22,722 nt of DNA, taken from positions 1 through 22,722 of the forward strand of contig NZ_LATL02000284.1 of assembly GCF_000972705.2 (NCBI RefSeq). The letters run 5' to 3'. The notes below the pieces were generated by a model, which saw nothing but the letters and a program-made list of their open reading frames with translations, did no database searches and was not told where the DNA came from. The DNA comes from Limnoraphis robusta CS-951. Lineage in GTDB: Bacteria > Cyanobacteriota > Cyanobacteriia > Cyanobacteriales > Microcoleaceae. This document shows positions 15,550-22,722 of the stretch, piece after piece. Position 1 is the first letter of the stretch. The number at the start of each line of letters is the position of its first letter. The translations under genes were made by a program, and so were the position numbers.

Positions 15550-18500
15550 ATGAACCTTCTAAAATTTCCTTGTCTACCAACAATCCTCCCAACTTCCGTT
15601 GCTCTAGCAACACTGTACTCGGTTATTAATATATTACCAACTTCAGCACAAATAGTCCCCGATAACACATTAGGTTCAGAAAACTCTGTGGTTACTCCTA
15701 ATGTTAACATTCGCGGAATTAATAGCGATCGCATCGATGGGGGTGCGGTACGGGGGTCTAACTTATTTCATAGTTTTCAAGAATTTAATATCAGAGAGGG
15801 ACGGGGAGCCTACTTTTCCAACCCCGATAATATTATCAATATACTAACTCGCGTTACTGGGGGAAATATCTCAGAAATCCTCGGAACATTAGGCGTTTTG
15901 GGGAATGCCAATTTATTTTTAATCAATCCTGCGGGAATAGTCTTTGGACCAAACGCCAGGTTAGATGTAGGCGGTTCATTCTTTGCCACAACTGCCGATG
16001 GTATTTTATTTGAAAATGGCTTTGAATTTGCAGCCAGTAACCCGGAAGCACCGCCATTATTAACAATAAATATGCCGTTGGGTTTGAATATTCGAGAAAA
16101 TCCAGGCGCTATTGTTAATCAAGCCGCACCCCAACTGGTTCGACCCGATGGAAATCCGTTAAGAAATGATGCAGGATTTCTGATTCCGCAAGGCTTAAAT
16201 GTTCCGAAGAATCAAACCTTAGCATTAATAGGCGGAGATGTAATATTTGATGGAGGCGTTGCAATTTCTCCGGGTAGTCGAATTCAATTGGGGGGTTTAT
16301 CTGAACCGGGAATTATTGAATTAACAAATGTAGGGGCGAATGGCAATACGCCCATTCTTCAGTTTCCCGATAATATTCAACTGGGAAATGTTGCGTTAAC
16401 CAATGAATCTCAAATAAATGTTCGTGCAGATGGGGGTGGAGATGTTAATATTAATGCAAGGAATGTTGAGATATCCGGTGATAGTATTATTCGAGCGGGA
16501 ATTGATGAAGGTTTAGGGTTTCGAGAAGCACAAGGCGGAGATGTTAATATTAACGCTCAAGAAAATGTTTTGATAACAGGTACAGAAAGTTCGATTAGAA
16601 ACGTTATTGATTTTGATGCAATCGGTCAGCCTGGAAACATTAATATAACGGCTAATTCACTCAGAATAGATAGTGGAGCGTTTCTCGGTACGACTCTTTT
16701 TGGACAAGGAAATGCAGGAAATATAATGGTAAAAGCCGCATCCGTTGAGATAACAGGTACTTCTCCTGATGGTGAGTTTCAGAGTTCTTTTGTTGCTAAT
16801 GTCAATGAAGCAGGCGAAGGTAATGGAGGAAATATTTACATAGAAACCGGACAATTACGATTAACAGAAGGAGCAAGAATACAAAGCAGTACCTTTGGAC
16901 AAGGAAATGCAGGTTTAGTATCAATTTTTGCAACGGATTCTGTTGAATTATTGACTGGTAATATTTTTAGTAATGTTGGAGAAGGTGCAGTAGGAAATGG
17001 TGGAACAGTTGAAATTAATACGGGGAATTTATTGTTGTCTAGAGGAGCGCAAATTATTACTGACACTTCCGGTGTCGGAAATGCCGGAAATATAGCTGTA
17101 AAAGCTGCATCCGTTGAACTAACCGGAACTTCAGCAGAGGGCGAACTTACCAGTGCTTTTTTTGCTGATATTAATGAGACAGGGATTGGTAATGGAGGAA
17201 ATATTTACATAGAAACTGAACAATTCCGATTAACAGAAGGAGCAAGAATTCAAAGCAGTACCTTTGGACAAGGAAATTCGGGTTCTATATCGATTTTTGC
17301 AACAGATTCGGTGGAGTTAGCAAATAGTGATATTTTCAGTGATGTTGGAGAAAACGCTGTGGGAGATGGAGGAAATATTAAAATTGAGGCACAGAACATC
17401 AACTTTTCAAATTCTATTGTAGAAGGCGAAACTTTGGGAACAGGTAATGTTGGAAATATTATTATTAATACAGGAACTTTGGTCGTTCGAGATGGTACTG
17501 ATATTCAGCTTGATGTTAGCCCAGAAGCAACAGGTTCAACGGGGAATATAATCGTTAACGCTTCCGAGTCTGTAGACATAATAGGAGTTTCACCGACTGG
17601 CATTAGGAGTCGAATCAACACCCGGACACTTGGTAGTGGTAATGCAGGAAGCGTTATTATCAATACTCCCAGATTAGCCGTTCTGAATGGAGGTACTATC
17701 TTTGCGAATACCTTCAACACCGGACAAGCAGGAGATGTGATTATTAATGCTTCAGAATCAGTTGAAGTCAGTGGAGGAAGTCCCGTTCAATTTGATCTAG
17801 ATTCTGTTGAATTTGTTATAGAACCTTCCATTAATCCTGAAGATATAACTGCATCTTTTAGCAATATATCAACAGGGAGTTCTCTTTTAGAAGGAAGTGC
17901 AGGAAGTGTTTTCATCACGACAAATAAACTCACAATTCGAGAGGGAGGAAATATCGGAACTTATACTTTAGGAAGGGGAAGTTCAGGTTTGGTACAAGTC
18001 AAAGCCAATGAAGTAGAGATAGCAGGACAGTTGAATATTGATGGACGCTCCTCAAGAAGTAGCTTAGATGTTTTTACAAACGGTACAGGAACCGCAGGAA
18101 CTCTCAATTTAGAAACCGGACGATTAACCATTCGAGATGGAGGTCAAATATCAGTGACAAGTGTGAACGGCAGTAGCGCAGGTTCTATCAATATTCAAGC
18201 TTCTGTTGTTGAATTAATTGGAGATGGAAGGTTTTCTAGTGTAATTGGAGAAAGAATACTTCCCAGTCAAATTACTGTATCGATGAATAGGATACCAGAC
18301 GAAACATCTCCTAATACAGAATTTAGCGGTAGTAGCGTGGGAAGTATCACACTCGAAGCAGACCAATTAAGAATTCTCAACGGAGCAGAGATATCAACTT
18401 TTTCAGGGGATGTCGGCAGTTCGGGTTCAATAGATATTCGTGCCAATACTCTCGAAATTAGTGGTAGGGGAACTCGAACGACTACTTCATTCACAGGAGA

Positions 18501-20130
18501 ACCATCCACATGGGGTAGTCGGATTTTTGCTCAAGCGGGTAACGGAGGCAACACCGGAGATATTTCAATTACCACACAAAGATTAATCGGAATTGATGGA
18601 GCATCAATGAACACTTTTAGTTTGGGAACGGGTTCTTCAGGTTCAATTAGTATACAAGCTCAAGAGGTGTTATTTGATGATCAAGTTGATATTTCTAGTG
18701 GAACGTTTGGTGCGGGTAATGGAGGAAATATTACCATTGAAACAGAACAACTTACAATGCAGAATAATTCTAGAATTTTTTCAGGAATTAGTTTACCCAT
18801 TGAATCAGAAAATACTACTGTTGAAATGCCACCAAATCGTCGAGGAGGAACAGTCTTCATTAAAGCCTCGGATTCAGTTTTTCTTGATGGGGAAGGAACA
18901 TCAATTAACACTGGAGTCAGTGAAGAAGGAGGCATAGGAAACGGAGGCAATATTATTATTGAAACTGGAGATTTAACTATAAGTAATAAAGTTTTATTAT
19001 TTACAGGAACAAGTGGTATTGGAGATGCGGGGTCAGTGAATTTACAAGCCGAAACTGTTGAATTAATAGGTGGTTCTTCTATTGGTGCAAGAGTTTTTGA
19101 AACGGGGGTTGGAAATGGGGGAACGATAACTATTGAAACCGAAAATTTAACACTTCGTGAGCAAGCTCAACTATCCACATCAACTTCAGGAAAGGGGGAT
19201 GCAGGTTCGGTGAACTTACAAGCCGAAACTATTGAATTAATAGGTGGTTCTTCTATTGGTGCAAGAGTTTCTGAAACGGGGGTTGGAAATGGGGGAACGG
19301 TAACAATTGATGCAGAAAGTTTAACGATGAGAAATCAATCTGCTATTTTAGTAGGTAGTCAGAGTAGTAGAGGTAATCCCGGAAATCTAGAAGTGAATGC
19401 TTCCCAAGTTCGTTTGGAACAAGCATTTCTATTCGCAGACTCAGTAACAGGTGAAGGCGGAAATATTACTATCAATTCACCGGATATTAGCGTGCGGCGT
19501 CAAAGCGCCATTTCTGCCGCAGGAAGTCAAAGCGGTCAGACGTTTGATGGTAATATTGATATTAATTCCAATTTTTTAGTATTGTTGGAAAATAGCCAAA
19601 TTGTTACCAGCGCGTTTGACCCAACGGGAGGGAGCAATATTAATATTCGTCCTTTGGAAAGTGCCGAATTAGCAGTTTTACAATCTCAAAATAGTATTAT
19701 TAATGCTGCTGGAGAACTTTCTATTGATGATACTCTCAATTTTGACCCGCCAGAATCAACGCAAGTTGAAGTGGTTGACCCGGCGGCATTAATCGCTCAA
19801 GACCCCTGCAAACAGAGAGGAGACAGTCAATTTATTATAACGGGACGAGGCGGTATTGCATTCAACCCAACTCAAGATTTATTTGCAGTTCCCGAGTTAG
19901 AATTGTCTCTGATTGAACCTGTGACTCCTTCAGTTAATCGTTCCTCCCAACGTCGTCAACAAACAAAAAAACGAGATAATAATCCTATTGATTCTAGAAC
20001 CATTGTTCCGGCGAGGGGATGGATAAGAGATGAGAAAGGAGACGTTATATTAGTGGGTTATGACCCAACAAAAACGGGAGTTCAGCGTCAACCTCAACCT
20101 CTCCCAAATCAATGTAATTCTGAGGAATAA
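15550..20130 (+). CDS. Filamentous-haemagglutinin-type secreted exoprotein (TpsA-like)
   Basis: A 1526-aa protein with a signal peptide (about 1-33; hydrophobic TILPTSVALATLYSVINILP, then TSA before QIVPDNTLG). A TPS/haemagglutinin N-terminal domain follows (about 35-250) with the family motifs FHSFQEFNI, FSNPDNI, NILTRVTGG and LFLINPAGIVFGPNA, the last replacing the classical NPNG with NPAG as in many cyanobacterial members. Residues about 280-1390 are right-handed beta-helix repeats of the type GNGGNI.IE...L.L..GA.I...T.G.GNAG. Recent internal duplications are a 123-residue unit (369 bp; 16822 against 17191) and a 58-residue unit (174 bp; 19048 against 19222). The C-terminal cap has C1420 in DPCKQRGD and a final NQC. 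Expected export is by a TpsB/Omp85 partner, not in this window. It is probably a surface adhesin or sheath protein. Confidence 0.9.
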   Translation: MNLLKFPCLPTILPTSVALATLYSVINILPTSAQIVPDNTLGSENSVVTPNVNIRGINSDRIDGGAVRGSNLFHSFQEFNIREGRGAYFSNPDNIINILTRVTGGNISEILGTLGVLGNANLFLINPAGIVFGPNARLDVGGSFFATTADGILFENGFEFAASNPEAPPLLTINMPLGLNIRENPGAIVNQAAPQLVRPDGNPLRNDAGFLIPQGLNVPKNQTLALIGGDVIFDGGVAISPGSRIQLGGLSEPGIIELTNVGANGNTPILQFPDNIQLGNVALTNESQINVRADGGGDVNINARNVEISGDSIIRAGIDEGLGFREAQGGDVNINAQENVLITGTESSIRNVIDFDAIGQPGNINITANSLRIDSGAFLGTTLFGQGNAGNIMVKAASVEITGTSPDGEFQSSFVANVNEAGEGNGGNIYIETGQLRLTEGARIQSSTFGQGNAGLVSIFATDSVELLTGNIFSNVGEGAVGNGGTVEINTGNLLLSRGAQIITDTSGVGNAGNIAVKAASVELTGTSAEGELTSAFFADINETGIGNGGNIYIETEQFRLTEGARIQSSTFGQGNSGSISIFATDSVELANSDIFSDVGENAVGDGGNIKIEAQNINFSNSIVEGETLGTGNVGNIIINTGTLVVRDGTDIQLDVSPEATGSTGNIIVNASESVDIIGVSPTGIRSRINTRTLGSGNAGSVIINTPRLAVLNGGTIFANTFNTGQAGDVIINASESVEVSGGSPVQFDLDSVEFVIEPSINPEDITASFSNISTGSSLLEGSAGSVFITTNKLTIREGGNIGTYTLGRGSSGLVQVKANEVEIAGQLNIDGRSSRSSLDVFTNGTGTAGTLNLETGRLTIRDGGQISVTSVNGSSAGSINIQASVVELIGDGRFSSVIGERILPSQITVSMNRIPDETSPNTEFSGSSVGSITLEADQLRILNGAEISTFSGDVGSSGSIDIRANTLEISGRGTRTTTSFTGEPSTWGSRIFAQAGNGGNTGDISITTQRLIGIDGASMNTFSLGTGSSGSISIQAQEVLFDDQVDISSGTFGAGNGGNITIETEQLTMQNNSRIFSGISLPIESENTTVEMPPNRRGGTVFIKASDSVFLDGEGTSINTGVSEEGGIGNGGNIIIETGDLTISNKVLLFTGTSGIGDAGSVNLQAETVELIGGSSIGARVFETGVGNGGTITIETENLTLREQAQLSTSTSGKGDAGSVNLQAETIELIGGSSIGARVSETGVGNGGTVTIDAESLTMRNQSAILVGSQSSRGNPGNLEVNASQVRLEQAFLFADSVTGEGGNITINSPDISVRRQSAISAAGSQSGQTFDGNIDINSNFLVLLENSQIVTSAFDPTGGSNINIRPLESAELAVLQSQNSIINAAGELSIDDTLNFDPPESTQVEVVDPAALIAQDPCKQRGDSQFIITGRGGIAFNPTQDLFAVPELELSLIEPVTPSVNRSSQRRQQTKKRDNNPIDSRTIVPARGWIRDEKGDVILVGYDPTKTGVQRQPQPLPNQCNSEE

Positions 20131-20282
20131 AGCGATTTTCAGCTAATTAATAATGAACTTGTTTCTGATATGCCGAGGGCTTCTTGGTGAAATGCCTGTC
20201 TGACCGGGGGAAGCCGACAGTCCGGGGTGATGCAGCGCAAAGTCCGATCTTGCGGGCAGACCCCGCGCCACCTGCGGGCGCC

Positions 20283-20350
20283 AGCGCAAACTCGCGACTT
20301 GGCGGTTTCCGTCGAGAGCGCGAACTTGCGGCCCGGCGGTTTCCGGCGAG
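20283..20350 (+). repeat. 34-bp GC-rich tandem duplication
   Basis: Copies at 20283-20316 and 20317-20350 are contiguous and match at 28 of 34 positions. Five of the six differences are transitions. Each contains GGCGGTTTCCG and ends in CGAG. A reverse-complement segment (20407-20416) can pair with either copy. Confidence 0.8.
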
Positions 20351-20563
20351 ACTTAGTTCGCAATCTTAGCGAAGTTTGCAAGAGAGGGAATGCTGCCCAA
20401 GACAGGCGGAAACCGCTCGAGAAGGAACTTTGCAATCTTAGGAACGAAACATTAATACGGTTTATACCGTGTTATATCAGTTTTCGATAGCAGATTCACA
20501 GCCAAGAAACCACCGGGAACGGGTAACGCCCCAGTGCCAAGTCTTAAGATGATTTAACCAAGA

Positions 20564-20592
20564 TCGAAAAATGGCTACTTGTTTGCTACAAT
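20564..20592 (+). promoter_or_regulatory. Candidate promoter of the DprA-like/MAPEG operon
   Basis: TCGAAA (20564-20569) and TACAAT (20587-20592) are 17 bases apart, about 37 bases before the TTG start at 20629. The -10 is good, the -35 moderate. Confidence 0.45.
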
Positions 20593-20628
20593 CTACAGGG
20601 TTGTCTTGCTATACGATTAAGAATATCC

Positions 20629-21132
20629 TTGAGCCAATCTATCGATCTGCCCAGAGTAGATGAATTTCTAGAAGAACTCGCAGCTATCCAGCAAACAGGT
20701 TCCAAACGAATTGCTGTGCTGGGATCTCGTCATGTTCCCCTGACTCATCAGAATCTCATCGAACTGATGACTTATGCGCTGGCATTAGGGGGAAATCACA
20801 TTATTACATCGGGTGCAACGGGTACCAACTCAGCCGCTATCCGAGGTGCAATGCGAGCCGATCCGAATTTGTTGACGGTTATTTTACCTCAAAGTATGGA
20901 TCGTCAACCCCGAGAGTCTCGCGTACAACTCGAACAAGTGATCCATTTAGTCGAAAATCCTAAAGGGGATACCTTGTCTCTAGCTGAAGCGAGTTCCTTG
21001 TGTAATCAAGAGATTATTTCTCGCTGTCAACAGTTGATTTGCTTTGCTTTTCACGACAGTACCACCTTACTCAGCACTTGTGAGGAGGCGGAAAATCAGC
21101 GCAAAATTGTCACATTGTTCTACTTTGATTAG
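20629..21132 (+). CDS. DprA/LOG-like Rossmann-fold protein
   Basis: A 167-aa protein starting at a TTG codon; no in-frame ATG lies before residue 47 and homologues begin near here. It has an IAVLGSRHVPLTH strand-loop (28-40) and IITSGATGTNSAAIRGAM (58-75). These are the nucleotide-binding loops of the SLOG/DprA superfamily (GSR then SGGAxGxD-like). Cyanobacterial members are often annotated 'DNA recombination-mediator protein A' because of DprA resemblance, but the protein is much shorter than true DprA (about 360 aa) and lacks its SAM and winged-helix parts, so single-strand DNA binding is unproven. It might bind a nucleotide ligand. The next gene starts 17 bases after its stop, an operon arrangement. 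Confidence 0.85.
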   Translation: MSQSIDLPRVDEFLEELAAIQQTGSKRIAVLGSRHVPLTHQNLIELMTYALALGGNHIITSGATGTNSAAIRGAMRADPNLLTVILPQSMDRQPRESRVQLEQVIHLVENPKGDTLSLAEASSLCNQEIISRCQQLICFAFHDSTTLLSTCEEAENQRKIVTLFYFD

Positions 21133-21149
21133 ATGAGGAAATAGGATCA

Positions 21150-21575
21150 ATGGGGATTTTGCAACTGCCGACTGAGGCAATTCTAATAGATGCAATTTTT
21201 GTTGCTTTTTTGTTGGTTTATCTGCCTTTTTTTGTCGTCGGTTATGGTCGATTACAAGTTGGCTATGATATGAGCGCACCCAGAGCCATGTTTGACAAAC
21301 TTCCCCCTTTTGCTCAACGGGCGACTTGGGCGCACCAAAACTCTTTTGAGGCGTTTATGCTGTTTTCTGCTGCTGCATTATCCGCCTATGTAACGGGACA
21401 GGACTCACAATTAGCATCCGCCAGTGCGATGATTTTTGTCGTGGCTCGGCTATTCTATTCTGTGTTTTATATTTTAAATATTCCCCTCGCCCGTTCTCTG
21501 ATGTTTGCAGTGGGTTCTACTTGTATCTCTGTTTTATTCATTCTGAGTTTACTCACTGTTAATCCTTGGGGTTAG
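21150..21575 (+). CDS. MAPEG family membrane protein
   Basis: A 141-aa protein with four hydrophobic helices (about 10-32, 64-83, 88-112, 113-137). The motif QRATWAHQNSFEAFMLFSAA (56-75), with the conserved RAxxAHxNxFE signature, identifies the MAPEG family (membrane-associated proteins in eicosanoid and glutathione metabolism). Glutathione-linked detoxification is known for some bacterial members; the substrate here is unknown. RBS candidates are AGGA (21143-21146, close) and GAGGA (21135-21139). It is the second gene of the operon begun at 20629. Confidence 0.87.
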   Translation: MGILQLPTEAILIDAIFVAFLLVYLPFFVVGYGRLQVGYDMSAPRAMFDKLPPFAQRATWAHQNSFEAFMLFSAAALSAYVTGQDSQLASASAMIFVVARLFYSVFYILNIPLARSLMFAVGSTCISVLFILSLLTVNPWG

Positions 21576-21608
21576 TTGTCATCTAGATTTCAACGAAAGC
21601 GCGGGAGT

Positions 21609-21645
21609 CCCCACGCTCAGTGAAGCGTAGCGAAACGGCGTGGGG
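21609..21645 (+). repeat. Left-end-like hairpin upstream of the second tnpB
   Basis: CCCCACGC (21609-21616) and GCGTGGGG (21638-21645) form a perfect eight-base-pair stem over a 21-base loop containing GAAGCGTAGCGAAAC. It lies 104 bases before the tnpB-like gene and could be the element's left-end palindrome or an independent dispersed repeat. Confidence 0.5.
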
Positions 21646-21748
21646 AGGAATAGCGCAGCAATTGAGGGACTCGATGCCCCGAAAATTGCTACTTGACAAT
21701 CCAGTTTCACCTTCGTTAAGCTAGAAAACATTTCGTGAAGGTTTATCC

Positions 21749-22722
21749 GTGAAGCAAGTTGTGACCGCCAAGTTCAAATTAGACCTGTCTCCAGAGCAAA
21801 AAGAAGCTGTGAGACAGGTCACTTTGGCTTATCGGGATGCACTGAGCTACGCTTCTCGGGTAGCCTACGCCAACAACAAACTGAGTAATGGAACGAAACT
21901 CCAGAAACTCGTCTATTACGACATCAGGGATTTATTTAAGCTTCCTGCCCAGATGTCGTGTAACGTCCCTCGCCAAGTCGGTGCAACCTACAAAACGCAG
22001 TGGACAAAATTCAAACAAAACCAGCAAGCGATTAAAGACGGGAAGACGAAGAAACTGTTTAAGGGGTTAGAGCACCCTTGCAAGTTTTCTTCCCGAACCT
22101 GCACCCTCAATTACCAACGAGATTATTCCTGGAAAAAAGATAATCAGGTGAGTTTAGTTACCCTGTCAGGTCGCATTGTTGTTAAATATTCTGGCTACAA
22201 CAAGCACATTGACTGGATTAAACAGGGAGCAAAAATTGGTTCCGCCAAAATCTACTATACTGCTTCATCGAGAACCTATTACTTGTTAGTCAGCTTAGAA
22301 ATAGACTTGCCCGATATCGACCCCTACACCATTAAACAGGTGCAAGGTATCGATGTCGGGCAACGTTTTTTAGCTGTGTCCGCCAAAACAGACAACAGCA
22401 GTCAGTTCTTTTCTGGTAAAGCGATTAGACATAAAGCTAATCGCTATCACAAAACCAGGAAATCCTTGCAGAGGAAAGGCACTCGGTCAGCCAAGCGCAG
22501 ATTAGTTGCGTTATCTGGCAGAGAGAGACGGTTTACCTCTGACGTGAACCACCAAATCAGTAAACAGATTACTCAACCTCACAGCTTAATTGGATTAGAG
22601 GATCTTTTGCACATTAGAGAACGAACTCGTTCTAAATATGGGAAAAAAGCGAGTAAGAAGCAGCGCAAGGCTAATCGCAATAAAGCGAAGTGGTCTTTTG
22701 CTGAACTTCATTCCTTCATTGA
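21749..22722 (+). CDS. TnpB-like RNA-guided nuclease, second lineage (3' truncated by window)
   Basis: An uninterrupted frame of 324 codons runs from a GTG at 21749 off the right edge; the first in-frame ATG is not until 21953. The protein opens VKQVVTAKFKLDLSPEQKEA. RuvC-I Asp is seen in QGIDVGQRFLAV and RuvC-II Glu in LIGLEDLLHI. Between them lies an Arg/Lys-rich helix (HKANRYHKTRKSLQRKGTRS). RuvC-III and the zinc finger lie beyond the window. It differs strongly from the TnpB at 11999-13132 in its N-terminal region and RuvC-I context, so it belongs to another IS200/IS605 subgroup. No stop or frameshift is visible. A TTGACA (21693-21698) lies upstream, with only a poor -10. Confidence 0.85.
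   Translation, partial: MKQVVTAKFKLDLSPEQKEAVRQVTLAYRDALSYASRVAYANNKLSNGTKLQKLVYYDIRDLFKLPAQMSCNVPRQVGATYKTQWTKFKQNQQAIKDGKTKKLFKGLEHPCKFSSRTCTLNYQRDYSWKKDNQVSLVTLSGRIVVKYSGYNKHIDWIKQGAKIGSAKIYYTASSRTYYLLVSLEIDLPDIDPYTIKQVQGIDVGQRFLAVSAKTDNSSQFFSGKAIRHKANRYHKTRKSLQRKGTRSAKRRLVALSGRERRFTSDVNHQISKQITQPHSLIGLEDLLHIRERTRSKYGKKASKKQRKANRNKAKWSFAELHSFI

Larger units (their letters stand above)
20131..20628. other. GC-rich non-coding island and leader of the DprA-like gene
   Basis: Bases 20160-20430 are visibly much richer in G and C than the flanks. They contain a 34-bp tandem repeat (see separate entry), a GCGGG/CCCGC hairpin near 20246-20260, and CGGAAACCGC (20407-20416), complementary to GCGGTTTCCG in both repeat copies. 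GCAATCTTAG occurs twice (20360, 20432). ORFs of 61-98 codons cross it in several frames, but none resembles a protein and their Arg/Pro-heavy composition reflects base content. Further on, ACGGT-TTAT-ACCGT (20457-20470) is a small hairpin. It may be a structured RNA or an interspersed repeat; no family is recognised. Confidence 0.5.

Noticed and set aside
16657..18950. Minus-strand and off-frame ORFs inside the exoprotein gene
   Set aside because: They are repeat-driven shadows of a single 1526-codon frame with clear family motifs.
15550..20130. Possible CRISPR-like regular repeats
   Set aside because: The periodicity is codon-phased, degenerate and encodes beta-helix repeats; there are no uniform repeats with unique spacers.
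20139..20490. Several 61-98-codon ORFs on both strands of the GC-rich island
   Set aside because: They are Arg/Pro/Ser-biased as expected from GC-rich DNA, contain no motif, and conflict with one another; the tandem repeat and complementary segments fit non-coding DNA better.

Overview
The window looks like chromosome from a filamentous, bloom- or mat-forming cyanobacterium (Planktothrix / Limnoraphis / Microcoleus-like). This is inferred from seven copies of the HIP1 octamer GCGATCGC (starting at 2404, 3546, 6189, 8518, 9518, 13549 and 15725), moderate GC, typically cyanobacterial protein families (DUF4330, a CBS/PAS/GAF hybrid kinase, filamentous-haemagglutinin-type exoproteins), and dispersed cyanobacterial repeats and IS200/IS605-type elements. 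The genus is not determinable from sequence reading alone.

Layout. Bases 1-122 are the Pro/Glu-rich tail of a truncated gene. Bases 186-563 hold an ORF-less IS200/IS605-like element with matching end hairpins around a highly structured RNA that resembles the HEARO / IscB omega-RNA class. A DUF4330 membrane protein (minus strand, 699-1220) lies back to back with a giant hybrid histidine kinase (1577-6781: four CBS, two PAS, two GAF, HisKA, HATPase, degenerate REC, intact REC, HPt). A four-TM DUF4231 protein (7016-7867) and a ferredoxin/metallo-beta-lactamase fusion (8031-8903) follow, each with its own promoter-like signal or terminator. Bases 9361-11031 form a two-gene module of an LRAT/NlpC-P60-like protein and a membrane-associated GTPase, bracketed by copies of a hairpin repeat. 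A conserved-looking 49-aa microprotein (11371-11520) follows.

Bases 11937-13373 are a tnpB-only IS element with a downstream omega-RNA region. Then come a TM2-domain protein (13581-14060), an NmrA/HCF173-like NAD(P)-binding protein (14117-14992), a 68-aa Cys-rich minus-strand protein (15180-15386), and a 1526-aa secreted beta-helical exoprotein (15550-20130) preceded by a near-consensus sigma-70 promoter. A GC-rich, repeat-bearing non-coding island (about 20160-20430) separates this from an operon of a DprA/LOG-like Rossmann protein and a MAPEG membrane protein (20629-21575). The window ends inside a second, distantly related tnpB gene (21749 onward).

Functionally this is an accessory mosaic: environmental sensing (kinase), surface/secreted protein, small membrane proteins, and three separate loci connected to transposon-encoded RNA-guided nucleases (a lone omega-RNA-like element and two different tnpB genes). 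The most interesting items are the stand-alone structured RNA element, the LRAT-like/GTPase pair, the overlooked 49-aa gene, and the GC-rich tandem-repeat island. No CRISPR array, tRNA or rRNA was seen.
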